A stretch of 64,000 bases of DNA, taken from positions 186,001-250,000 of the forward strand of contig NZ_JABWRP020000001.1 of NCBI RefSeq assembly GCF_014269035.2, in the 5' to 3' direction. Position 1 is the first letter of the stretch; each line of letters opens with the position of its first letter. Origin of the DNA: Pseudomonas vlassakiae (lineage in GTDB: Bacteria > Pseudomonadota > Gammaproteobacteria > Pseudomonadales > Pseudomonadaceae). The notes beneath the pieces are model-generated. The model worked only from the letters and a program-made list of their open reading frames with translations. It had not been told where the DNA came from and made no database searches. This document shows positions 57,398-64,000 of the stretch, in pieces. The translations under genes and the position numbers were made by a program.

Positions 57398-57665
57398 ATC
57401 AACTCCTGACTGTTTGGGGGTGCAGACGTGAGTTGATTGTTGCAGTGACCGTGCCAGAACTCGGAAATCGGGAAAATCCAGTAAATACAGGGGTTTAGGG
57501 AAGTTTTTCAGCAGCGGTATCGTGCAGGCTGCAAGGTCGTGCATTTTGCACAGTGCATTTTGCACGGCGTGGGTTGTTCCTATCGGCGCAATAGAATCTG
57601 AACCTTTGACCGCAATGGCATGCCTGACAAAGACTTGGGCAATCATTTATGCCAGGAGGTTCCCG

Positions 57666-58202
57666 ATGTCCGCTCAACCCACCGCCACCGCCACCGCCAC
57701 CGCCATGACCGAGGACGAAACCGCCGCGTTTGCCGAGCAGGTCTTCGAGCGTGCCCGCCAGGGCGACGCCGAGATGCTTGGTCGCCTGTTGGCCAGTGGC
57801 CTGCCGGCCAACCTGCGCAATCACAAGGGCGATACCTTGCTGATGCTGGCCAGCTACCACGGCCATCATGAAGCGGTGCGGGTGCTGTTGGCCCAGGGGG
57901 CCGACCCGTTGATCGCCAACGACAACGGCCAGTTGCCCATCGCCGGTGCGGCATTCAAGGGTGACCTGGCGATGATTCGCCTGCTACTGGAAAGCGGCGT
58001 CCCTGTGGATGCTGCTGCGCAGGATGGGCGCACCGCACTGATGCTGGCGGCGATGTTCAACCGCACAGAGATTCTCGACTATCTGCTCGCCCAGGGCGCC
58101 GACCCGGCGCACCAGGACGCCCGTGGCGCCACGGCGCTGATGGCGGCGCAGACCATGGGCGCGGTTGACGCTGCCGCACGCCTGCAAGCGCTGGCCGGCT
58201 AA
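57666..58202 (+). CDS. Ankyrin-repeat protein (AnkB-like)
   Basis: A 178-aa protein with a Thr/Ala-repeat N-terminus followed by four to five ankyrin repeats: ETAAFAEQVFERARQGDAEMLGRLLASGL, NHKGDTLLMLASYHGHHEAVRVLLAQGA, DNGQLPIAGAAFKGDLAMIRLLLESGV, QDGRTALMLAAMFNRTEILDYLLAQGA and DARGATALMAAQTMG (each a separate repeat). P. aeruginosa AnkB, encoded with catalase KatB, is a relative, but no catalase gene is adjacent here. No signal peptide is evident. CAGGAGG precedes the ATG. The N-terminus is encoded by a tandem ACCGCC hexamer. Confidence 0.87.
   Translation: MSAQPTATATATAMTEDETAAFAEQVFERARQGDAEMLGRLLASGLPANLRNHKGDTLLMLASYHGHHEAVRVLLAQGADPLIANDNGQLPIAGAAFKGDLAMIRLLLESGVPVDAAAQDGRTALMLAAMFNRTEILDYLLAQGADPAHQDARGATALMAAQTMGAVDAAARLQALAG
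57679..57705 (+). repeat. Hexanucleotide tandem repeat (ACCGCC)n inside the ankyrin gene
   Basis: Four consecutive ACCGCC units encode Thr-Ala repeats near the N-terminus, just before a second possible ATG start at 57704. Copy-number change would alter length by two residues without shifting the frame. Confidence 0.75.
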
Positions 58203-58262
58203 CCGCCCGGGGGCATTTGCGGCTATCCTTGGCGACTTTTCACCCGTCGCAGGCCCCCTTTC

Positions 58263-58793
58263 ATGAAAAACCAGTTGCTCGAATTCATCAGCCTCGTCGG
58301 CGCCGGCTGCATGCGCGATGAGGATATCGAGCGCATCGCCGACGAGGCCGCCCAGGCCTACGCCGACCCCGCTGCCTTCCTCGCCGCCAACCCGGACATC
58401 AACTACGACGACAGCTTCCCGATCCCGCTGGGTGAGTGGGTCGTGCTCGGCAGCCTGCCAGACACCGTGGTATTCCAGGCCGACAGCTACCAGGAGCTGT
58501 TCCAGCGCATCAGCGATTCGTTCGACCAGAGCGTGCCGTTCACCCTCAAGCCCAAGCAGCTGGCGCGTACCGAGCCGCTGACCGCACTCAACCGCATCCA
58601 GGTGCAGATGGGGGCTTTGAACAAGGAGGCCGGTGGCTATGTGCTGCTCAACTTCAGCCAATTGCTCGATGATGAGCTGCAGATGGTGATGGTGGGCCAG
58701 CAGGACCTGGAGCGGGTGCTGGAACTCGGGGCAGCGCTGGGGATCAAGGTCGAGCCAGCGTTGGAGGCCTTGAAGGTCGCGGTTCACGTTTGA
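58263..58793 (+). CDS. Conserved-looking cytoplasmic protein, unknown function
   Basis: A 176-aa acidic, soluble protein without signal or membrane segments: MKNQLLEFISLVGAGCMRDE, then an N-terminal helical part, the central segment FPIPLGEWVVLGSLPDTVVFQADS and a C-terminal helical part. No family is recognised. It follows the ankyrin gene by 60 bases on the same strand and may share its transcript. A REP repeat lies directly after it. Confidence 0.75.
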   Translation: MKNQLLEFISLVGAGCMRDEDIERIADEAAQAYADPAAFLAANPDINYDDSFPIPLGEWVVLGSLPDTVVFQADSYQELFQRISDSFDQSVPFTLKPKQLARTEPLTALNRIQVQMGALNKEAGGYVLLNFSQLLDDELQMVMVGQQDLERVLELGAALGIKVEPALEALKVAVHV

Positions 58794-58809
58794 GTTGTAG
58801 CGCCTGGGG

Positions 58810-58892
58810 ATCGAGCGCCGCTCGCGCGGCGCATCGCGGATGAATCCGCTCCTGCAGGCATGCGCCAAGGCTGGCAGGCGGCGCTCGATCTC
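58810..58892. repeat. Composite REP element
   Basis: Contains ATCGAGCGCCGCTCGCGCGG, the GCATCGCGGATGAATCCGCT unit and a downstream GGCGGCGCTCGATCTC that is the inverse of the left end, so the whole forms a large nested palindrome between convergent genes. Confidence 0.75.
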
Positions 58893-58923
58893 AGCGACAC
58901 CGCAATGACATCGGCGACCCCAT

Positions 58924-59862
58924 CTAACCCAACGCCGTATCGAGAAACATCATCACCGCAAACCCACCCATCAGCCCCAGGGTCGCCGACGTCTGGTGAC
59001 CATTACGGTGGGTTTCGGGAATCACCTCGTGGGACACCACGAAGATCATCGCCCCCGCCGCCAGCCCCATGCTGATCGGATAGGCCAGGGCAAAGCCGGT
59101 GGAGATGCCCAGGCCGATCACCGCGCCCAAGGGCTCCATCAGCCCCGAACCAATCGCCACCAGCGCAGCTTTGAGGTTCGACAGCCCGGTCGCCCGCAAG
59201 GCCAGGGCCACGGCCAGGCCTTCGGGAATGTCCTGGATGGCGATCGCGCTGGTCAGTGGCAGGCCGATGTTCATGTCGCCATTGGAGAAGCTCACCCCGA
59301 TCGCCATGCCTTCGGGCAGGTTGTGCAAGGTGATCGCCAGCACGAACAGCCAGACCCGGCTGATGCGCTCGGCCTCCGGCCCGCAAGGGCCGGTGCTCTC
59401 ATGCTCGTGCGGGGTGAAGCGGTCGAGGCCGAGCATCAGCAGCACGCCCAGGCCCATGCCCAGCACCACAGTGAACGCCGCTGCCGGGCCATTGCCGGTG
59501 ATTGCGCGGGCAGCATCCAGGCCCGGCAGGATCAGCGAGAACGAACTGGCAGCGAGCATCATGCCGGCGGCAAAGCCGAGCATCACATCCTGGCTGCGTG
59601 CGCTGACATCGCGCAGCACTACCGCCAGCACCGCACCCAAGGCGGTTGCGGCAAAACCGGAAAGCCCGCCGAGCGCAGCCAGGTGCAGGTTGTCGGCGTG
59701 GTCGCCGTTGATGGCGTTCCAGAAGCTGGCCACCAGCAGCACGGCGACCGCCAGCAGGCTCACGGCCAGGCCCGCGCTGAGCCATGGGCTGCTGAGCAAT
59801 TGCTCGCGCCAGGCATTCAGCAGGGAGGGTGGGGTGGCGCTTTGGCTGTGAGCAGGGGGCAT
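58924..59862 (-). CDS. ZIP-family divalent metal transporter
   Basis: A 312-aa inner-membrane protein with eight hydrophobic segments. The metal-site helices are visible as LFVLAITLHNLPEGMAIGVS near residue 175 and AIAIQDIPEGLAVALALRA near 208, the HNxPEG/QDIPEG pattern of GufA-type ZIP proteins. The loop before TM4 is His/Glu-rich (FTPHEHESTG). It probably imports zinc or a related metal. ATG 59862 follows GAGGTTCC; the longer frame is not supported. No regulator is adjacent. Confidence 0.92.
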   Translation of the reverse strand: MPPAHSQSATPPSLLNAWREQLLSSPWLSAGLAVSLLAVAVLLVASFWNAINGDHADNLHLAALGGLSGFAATALGAVLAVVLRDVSARSQDVMLGFAAGMMLAASSFSLILPGLDAARAITGNGPAAAFTVVLGMGLGVLLMLGLDRFTPHEHESTGPCGPEAERISRVWLFVLAITLHNLPEGMAIGVSFSNGDMNIGLPLTSAIAIQDIPEGLAVALALRATGLSNLKAALVAIGSGLMEPLGAVIGLGISTGFALAYPISMGLAAGAMIFVVSHEVIPETHRNGHQTSATLGLMGGFAVMMFLDTALG

Positions 59863-59985
59863 GGGAACCTCGAATGCAGGAATGCTTGCAGTGTAGGTAG
59901 TGACCTGCGCGGCAGGCCAAGGATTCACTTCTATCGCTCCAATAGAGGACTATGCTGAGCAACAGCCTTTCAAGGAGAACGTGGC

Positions 59986-60177
59986 ATGGGCTCTACCTTC
60001 AATGGCCTGGTCGGCCTGATTATCCTCGCCCTCGACATCTGGGCAATCCTCAACGTGATCAAGAGCGGCAGCGAGGTAGGGATCAAGGTGTTGTGGATCC
60101 TGCTGATAGCCCTGCTGCCGGTGATCGGCCTGGTGATCTGGGCGATTGCCGGGCCGCGGGGCAATGTCCGTCTGTGA
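59986..60177 (+). CDS. PLDc_N-domain small membrane protein
   Basis: A 63-aa protein, MGSTFNGLVGLIILALDIWAIL, then NVIKSGSEVGIKVLWILLIALLPVIGLVIWAIAGPRG, giving two membrane helices with the family's LDxWAI, KxLWILLIxLLPVIGxIxW and GPR motifs. This domain is found alone in many bacteria as an inner-membrane protein of unknown role. AAGGAGAA precedes the ATG. It is divergent from the ZIP gene. Confidence 0.9.
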   Translation: MGSTFNGLVGLIILALDIWAILNVIKSGSEVGIKVLWILLIALLPVIGLVIWAIAGPRGNVRL

Positions 60178-60321
60178 AAGCTGCGTCCCAGACAAAATCA
60201 GCAATAGTGACGTGACAAAATTTTCACATTGGATTAAACAGAATCCGCTCCCGCATAATGCTTGCGTTGGGCCAGCCCCAACGCCACCTCCGCAAACCGC
60301 AATCCTAGGACCTTCCCATTC

Positions 60322-62379
60322 ATGGCTAACACGGATGCCTTGAGGCAACAGGGCGCGCGAGCGTTCACGCCGACCTTGAAATCGCACCTGGCCTACACGC
60401 TGCTCAGCGGCCTGGTGATCATGTTGATGCTCAGCCTGGTGCGCCTGGCGCTGCTGGTCTACAACAACGACATGATCGGCGACACCCCTTACTCGACTGT
60501 CGCCGAAGGCTTCTTCAACGGATTGCGCTTCGACCTGCGGGTGGTGGTGTACCTGAGCATTCCTCTGCTGCTGGCGATGCTGAGCCCTTGGCTGATGGCC
60601 CGGCGCGGGCTGTTCCGTTTCTGGCTGACCCTCGCCTCGAGCGTGGTGATGTTCCTCGGCTTGATGGAGATGGACTTCTACCGTGAGTTCCACCAGCGCC
60701 TCAACGGCCTGGTCTTCCAGTACATCAAGGAAGACCCGAAGACCGTTCTGAGCATGCTCTGGTACGGCTTCCCGGTGGTTCGCTACCTGCTGGCCTGGGC
60801 CTTCGGCACCTGGCTGCTGAGCCTGCTGTTCAAGGGCATCGACCGCCTGACCCGGGGTACCGGCGAACAGCGTGTGGCGCCATGGTACGCCCGTGTGGCG
60901 GTGTTCATGGTGGTCCTGCTGGTGGCGGTGGTCGCCGCCCGTGGCACCCTGCGCCAGGGCCCGCCGATGCGTTGGGGTGATGCCTTCACCACCGACTCCA
61001 ACTTCGTCAACCAGCTGGGCCTGAACGGCACCCTGACCCTGATCGACGCAGCCAAGAGCCGCTTCGGCGAAGACCGCGCCAATATCTGGAAACCGGTGCT
61101 CAAGCAAGAGCTGGCCACCGAGACCGTGCGCAAGCAGCTGCTGACCGCCAACGACACCCTGGTCGATGCCGACGAGGCCGCCGTGCGCCGCGATTTCGTG
61201 CCGCCAGCTGATCGCACCTTGCCGATCAAGAACGTCGTGGTGATCCTCATGGAAAGCTTCGCCGGCCACTCGGTCGGTGCGCTGGGCAGCCCGAACAACA
61301 TCACCCCGTACTTCGACAAGCTGGCCAAGGAAGGCCTGCTGTTCGACCGCTTCTTCTCCAACGGCACCCATACCCACCAGGGCATGTTCGCCACCATGGC
61401 CTGCTTCCCCAACCTGCCAGGCTTCGAATACCTGATGCAGACCCCTGAGGGTGGCCACAAGCTGTCGGGCCTGCCGGCACTGCTCAGTGCCCGCGACTAC
61501 GACGACGTCTATGTCTACAACGGCGACTTCGCCTGGGACAACCAGTCCGGGTTCTTTGGCAACCAGGGCATGACCACCTTCATCGGCCGTAACGACTTCG
61601 TCAATCCGGTGTTCTCCGACCCGACCTGGGGCGTGTCCGACCAGGACATGTTCGACCGCGGTAACGAGGAACTGGCCAAGCACGACCAGAAGAAGCCGAT
61701 CTACGCGCTGCTGCAGACCCTGTCCAACCACACGCCGTACGCGTTGCCAAGCAACCTGCCGGTGGAGAAGGTCACCGGCCAGGGTCGCCTGGACGAGCAC
61801 CTCACCGCCATGCGCTACTCCGACTGGGCGTTGGGCCAGTTCTTCGAGAAGGCGCGCAAGGAGCCGTACTTCAAGGACACCCTGTTCGTGATCGTCGGCG
61901 ACCACGGCTTCGGCAACCAGCAGCAGGTCACCGAGCTTGACCTGGGCCGCTTCAACGTGCCGCTGCTGCTGATCGCGCCGGGCATCCAGGAGAAGTTCGG
62001 TGCGGTCAACCACACCGTGGGTACCCAGGTCGACATCGTGCCGACCATCATGGGCCGCCTGGGTGGCGAAACGCGTCACCAGTGCTGGGGCCGCGACCTG
62101 CTCAACCTGCCTGAGGGTGACCCGGGCGTCGGCATGATCAAGCCATCGGGCAGCGAGCAGATCGTCGGCCTGGTCAAGGGCGATCACCTGCTCATCGAGT
62201 CCAAGGACATGAGCCCGCGCATGTACCGCTACCAGCTGGGCAGCGAGTTCAAGGCCGAACTGATCGAAAGCCCGGAGCAGCCGCAGATGCTGCAGCAGCT
62301 CGAGGCCTTCATCCAGACGGCGACCAAGAGCTTGCTGGACAACACCGCCGGTGTCGTCCACGGTACGCCGAAGAAATAA
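60322..62379 (+). CDS. LTA-synthase-like membrane sulfatase/phosphoglycerol transferase
   Basis: A 685-aa protein with about five N-terminal membrane helices (to residue ~210) and a periplasmic alkaline-phosphatase-like domain. NVVVILMESFAGHSVGALGS near residue 305 holds the first metal ligand (Glu), FDRFFSNGTHTHQGMFATMACFP near 345 the nucleophile region, VYVYNGDFAWDNQSGFFG near 395 and FVIVGDHGFGNQQ near 525 the last ligands (Asp-His). Gram-negative relatives transfer phosphoglycerol or phosphoethanolamine to periplasmic glucans or LPS. ATG 60322 precedes the first hydrophilic segment. It stands alone with a terminator. Confidence 0.9.
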   Translation: MANTDALRQQGARAFTPTLKSHLAYTLLSGLVIMLMLSLVRLALLVYNNDMIGDTPYSTVAEGFFNGLRFDLRVVVYLSIPLLLAMLSPWLMARRGLFRFWLTLASSVVMFLGLMEMDFYREFHQRLNGLVFQYIKEDPKTVLSMLWYGFPVVRYLLAWAFGTWLLSLLFKGIDRLTRGTGEQRVAPWYARVAVFMVVLLVAVVAARGTLRQGPPMRWGDAFTTDSNFVNQLGLNGTLTLIDAAKSRFGEDRANIWKPVLKQELATETVRKQLLTANDTLVDADEAAVRRDFVPPADRTLPIKNVVVILMESFAGHSVGALGSPNNITPYFDKLAKEGLLFDRFFSNGTHTHQGMFATMACFPNLPGFEYLMQTPEGGHKLSGLPALLSARDYDDVYVYNGDFAWDNQSGFFGNQGMTTFIGRNDFVNPVFSDPTWGVSDQDMFDRGNEELAKHDQKKPIYALLQTLSNHTPYALPSNLPVEKVTGQGRLDEHLTAMRYSDWALGQFFEKARKEPYFKDTLFVIVGDHGFGNQQQVTELDLGRFNVPLLLIAPGIQEKFGAVNHTVGTQVDIVPTIMGRLGGETRHQCWGRDLLNLPEGDPGVGMIKPSGSEQIVGLVKGDHLLIESKDMSPRMYRYQLGSEFKAELIESPEQPQMLQQLEAFIQTATKSLLDNTAGVVHGTPKK

Positions 62380-62404
62380 GCCTCAGGCAGCAATCAGTGA
62401 ACAC

Positions 62405-62430
62405 AAAGGGGCCGCAATGCGGCCCTTTTC
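62405..62430 (+). terminator. Rho-independent terminator after the sulfatase gene
   Basis: Stem AAAGGGGCCGC and GCGGCCCTTTT around AAT, with one unpaired G in the left arm, 26 bases after the stop, ending in TTTTC. Confidence 0.8.
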
Positions 62431-62513
62431 GTTGCCGGAACGAATGCCTGAGGCCAAGGTCTGCATCTACAGGCGTCACTCACCGGGTGTTCTTTGATTG
62501 AGAGGGCTAGTCA

Positions 62514-62750
62514 ATGAAAGAGTGGGAAGTCATCTTTGCCGATCAGAAAGGCGAGCCAACCACCTTGCTGCTGCACGGTGAACAGTGCCCCAGCGAAGAG
62601 GAGGCGGCCCGCGCCATCCGTTCGCATCTGTTTCCGGTCATGGATGAGCTGGACCTCAACGACTTCCAGGACCGCGCCCCGTCCCCCACTGCACGCTGGC
62701 TCAAGGAGCAGACCGGCGTGATCATCACCAGCATCCACGAAGCGCCCTGA
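62514..62750 (+). CDS. Small acidic protein, unknown function
   Basis: A 78-aa soluble protein starting MKEWEVIFADQKGEPTTLLL, with ARAIRSHLFPVMDELDLNDF in the middle and TARWLKEQTGVIITSIHEAP at the end; a compact alpha/beta pattern. No family is recognised. GAGGGC lies about 10 bases before the ATG. It is a separate unit, 174 bases before the RraB-like gene on the same strand. Confidence 0.7.
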   Translation: MKEWEVIFADQKGEPTTLLLHGEQCPSEEEAARAIRSHLFPVMDELDLNDFQDRAPSPTARWLKEQTGVIITSIHEAP

Positions 62751-62924
62751 ATCACCGGTTGGCGTGGTGCCGGTGCAGGCACTACGCTGGTGGAAGGTGC
62801 CGCCCTTTTCTGCGGGCCTGTACCCCTTCAATTCGCGTCTTGCATCAGCTCGATCTGTCGGCAGTGCCGGCAGGTGCGTAGTGCACGGAAAGTCTATCCA
62901 TCGCATTATTCGGGAGGACGATTC

Positions 62925-63257
62925 ATGAGCAGCCTGAACGACGATATCAGCAGCAATGTCCTGCGCCAGATGAAAGCTGGCGGTTTCGACTTTACCCGCA
63001 TCCACCCCATCGAGTTCTACGCGGTATTTCCAGATGAAGCCGGCGCGCGGCGGGCAGCCGGGCAGTTTCGTGGCGAATCGTTGAATGCTCAGGTGCGTGA
63101 ACTGGACGATGGCGCGTGGCACCTGGAACTGAGCAAGGTCATGTATGCCACCTATGGCGGGATTGGTGATTTCGAAGAGGCCTTCGAGCAGGTCGTTTCA
63201 CCCTGTGGCGGCGAAGTGGAGGGGTGGGGCGTCAAGCAGGAAAGGCTGATTGCCTGA
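62925..63257 (+). CDS. RraB-family regulator of RNase E activity
   Basis: A 110-aa acidic protein. VLRQMKAGGFDFTRIHPIEFYAVFPDE and GARRAAGQFRG near residues 13-50, then DGAWHLELSKVMYATYGGIGDFE near 65, match the RraB (YjgD) fold; E. coli RraB binds RNase E and limits its action. Pseudomonads often carry such short RraB-domain proteins; direct RNase E binding is assumed from the family only. ATG 62925 has CGGGAGGAC upstream. Confidence 0.82.
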   Translation: MSSLNDDISSNVLRQMKAGGFDFTRIHPIEFYAVFPDEAGARRAAGQFRGESLNAQVRELDDGAWHLELSKVMYATYGGIGDFEEAFEQVVSPCGGEVEGWGVKQERLIA

Positions 63258-63269
63258 AGGCATGTGTCA

Positions 63270-63345
63270 CCTTCTTCGCGGGTGCATCACAAGGCCCGAG
63301 GCAGTGATATCCCTGTAGGAGCGGGTTTACCCGCGAAGAAGGCTA
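63270..63345. repeat. REP pair near the right end
   Basis: Partial left unit CCTTCTTCGCGGGTGCATCA and full inverted right unit CCCTGTAGGAGCGGGTTTAC continuing into CCGCGAAGAAGG. It lies between convergent RraB-like and cytochrome genes and touches the cytochrome stop codon. Confidence 0.82.
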
Positions 63346-64000
63346 CCGATTTAAAGGCCTGCGCCCGGCCATATGTTTCAGATAAGCCAGCAGCGCATCC
63401 AGCTCCCGTTCACTCAGCACGCTATCGGCGAATCCGGGCATCCGCGCCTGCGGCCATTGCCGCAAGCTCTGCGGGTCACGAATGTAGCTGCGCAGATACT
63501 CAGGCTGGAAATACTCGGTCGGGTTGTGCGGCACATTCAGGTCCGGCCCGAACTGGGCATCCCCCGCACCGTTGAGCCGATGGCAGGCCAGGCAGTTCTG
63601 CTGGAACAGGGCGAAGCCCTGGCGTACCGGGTCATTGGCTGCCAGCCTGGGGTCGGGCAGCAGTGCCGGGAAACGTTGTTCGACCGGCGCCAGGCGGCGG
63701 ATCGTGGCGACCTGGAATGGCCATTGTTCGGGGCGAATGCCGCTGGCCTGCGGGTTGGTCCACACCAGGTAGAACGGGCCGGCGCTCGGCTTGCCGTCAC
63801 CCAGCGCAGGCCACGGTTTGGCCGGGTCCTCGACGGCCAGCCAGGCGCGTGCCGGCGCCTGCTGCAGTAGCGGCCCGGCTGGCATTTCCGCGGCAAAGCC
63901 GTCCAGCGCCACCGCCTGCAGATGGTCGTCGGCTTTGACCCCTTGCAGCAGTGCCGCCAGTGGCACGGCGCGAAAATGCATGGGCCGCTTGTAGGAAACG
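63343..64000 (-). CDS. Cytochrome c domain protein, 3' part (probably fused to a molybdopterin-type oxidoreductase domain)
   Basis: The minus-strand frame is open to the window edge (VSYKRPMHFRAVPLAALLQG at the edge), so the start lies outside; an internal ATG at 63981 is unlikely to be the true start. The C-terminal ~100 residues are a class I cytochrome c: FALFQQNCLACHRLNGAGDAQFGPDL with the haem CxxCH and a likely Met ligand in MPGFADSVLSERELDALLAYL. The upstream part (FRAVPLAALLQG, then YLVWTNPQASGIRPEQWPFQVATIRR) resembles the end of sulfite-oxidase-like/molybdopterin domains, which is an inference from partial sequence. Confidence 0.8.
   Translation of the reverse strand, partial: VSYKRPMHFRAVPLAALLQGVKADDHLQAVALDGFAAEMPAGPLLQQAPARAWLAVEDPAKPWPALGDGKPSAGPFYLVWTNPQASGIRPEQWPFQVATIRRLAPVEQRFPALLPDPRLAANDPVRQGFALFQQNCLACHRLNGAGDAQFGPDLNVPHNPTEYFQPEYLRSYIRDPQSLRQWPQARMPGFADSVLSERELDALLAYLKHMAGRRPLNR

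Noticed and set aside
59950..62361. 803-codon open frame on the minus strand opposite the LTA-synthase-like gene
   Set aside because: Composition is rich in Gln/His/Ala/Val with no domains. The plus-strand frame has clear sulfatase motifs. Long antisense frames are expected in GC-rich genes with biased third positions.

Overview
The window is a chromosomal segment of a Pseudomonas, most likely of the P. putida group. The gene order aroA-cmk-rpsA-ihfB followed by wbpL/wbpM, a later comEA, and pyrF, folE, prmB and aroC are all pseudomonad. Most of the window is GC-rich with a G/C third-position bias, and paired short REP-type palindromes (core GCGGGTxxACCCGC) sit between genes in the right half. 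No tRNA, rRNA or CRISPR array was seen.

Region 1 (1-9.9 kb) is core. It holds the end of aroA, then cmk, rpsA, ihfB, a small LapA-domain membrane protein and a beta-CASP metallo-beta-lactamase. The lipid-linked sugar initiation genes follow: a nucleotide-sugar epimerase/reductase, the MraY-like transferase wbpL and the dehydratase wbpM.

Region 2 (9.9-36 kb) is a surface-polysaccharide (O-antigen) island inserted between wbpM and comEA. It contains rmlB-rmlD-rmlA and a GT2 glycosyltransferase (+ strand). A minus-strand ABC export operon follows: wzm, wzt with a carbohydrate-binding tail, a TylF-type methyltransferase and a left-handed beta-helix acetyltransferase, with an OafA-type acyltransferase beyond it. 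Next are degraded IS256-, IS5- and IS3-family elements. A second minus-strand operon holds a 797-aa two-domain glycosyltransferase-like protein, a probable dTDP-rhamnose 4-epimerase, three glycosyltransferases and an MBOAT/SGNH O-acetylation pair. The region ends with another GT2, kdsD, a first kdsA and a detached rmlC. There is no wzx, wzy or wzz, so export is predicted to be ABC-dependent. Many genes overlap by 1-4 bases. Large parts of the island are more AT-rich than the flanks, as expected of transferred DNA.

Region 3 (36-64 kb) is ordinary core and accessory DNA. It has comEA, pyrF, a second kdsA that shares a perfect 328-bp tract with the first, oxidoreductases, an LPS-type DUF115 protein, transporters, a MocR regulator, a chemoreceptor, benE, GST, folE, smr, prmB, aroC, an acireductone-dioxygenase-like protein lacking one metal ligand, an ankyrin protein, a ZIP transporter, an LTA-synthase-like sulfatase, an RraB-like protein and the 3' part of a cytochrome c protein.

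Working model: Rml enzymes make dTDP-L-rhamnose, and the epimerase may convert it to 6-deoxy-L-talose. WbpL/WbpM start the chain on undecaprenyl phosphate and the glycosyltransferases extend it. Methyl, acetyl and possibly Kdo groups decorate or cap it, and Wzm/Wzt exports the finished chain after recognising its end.
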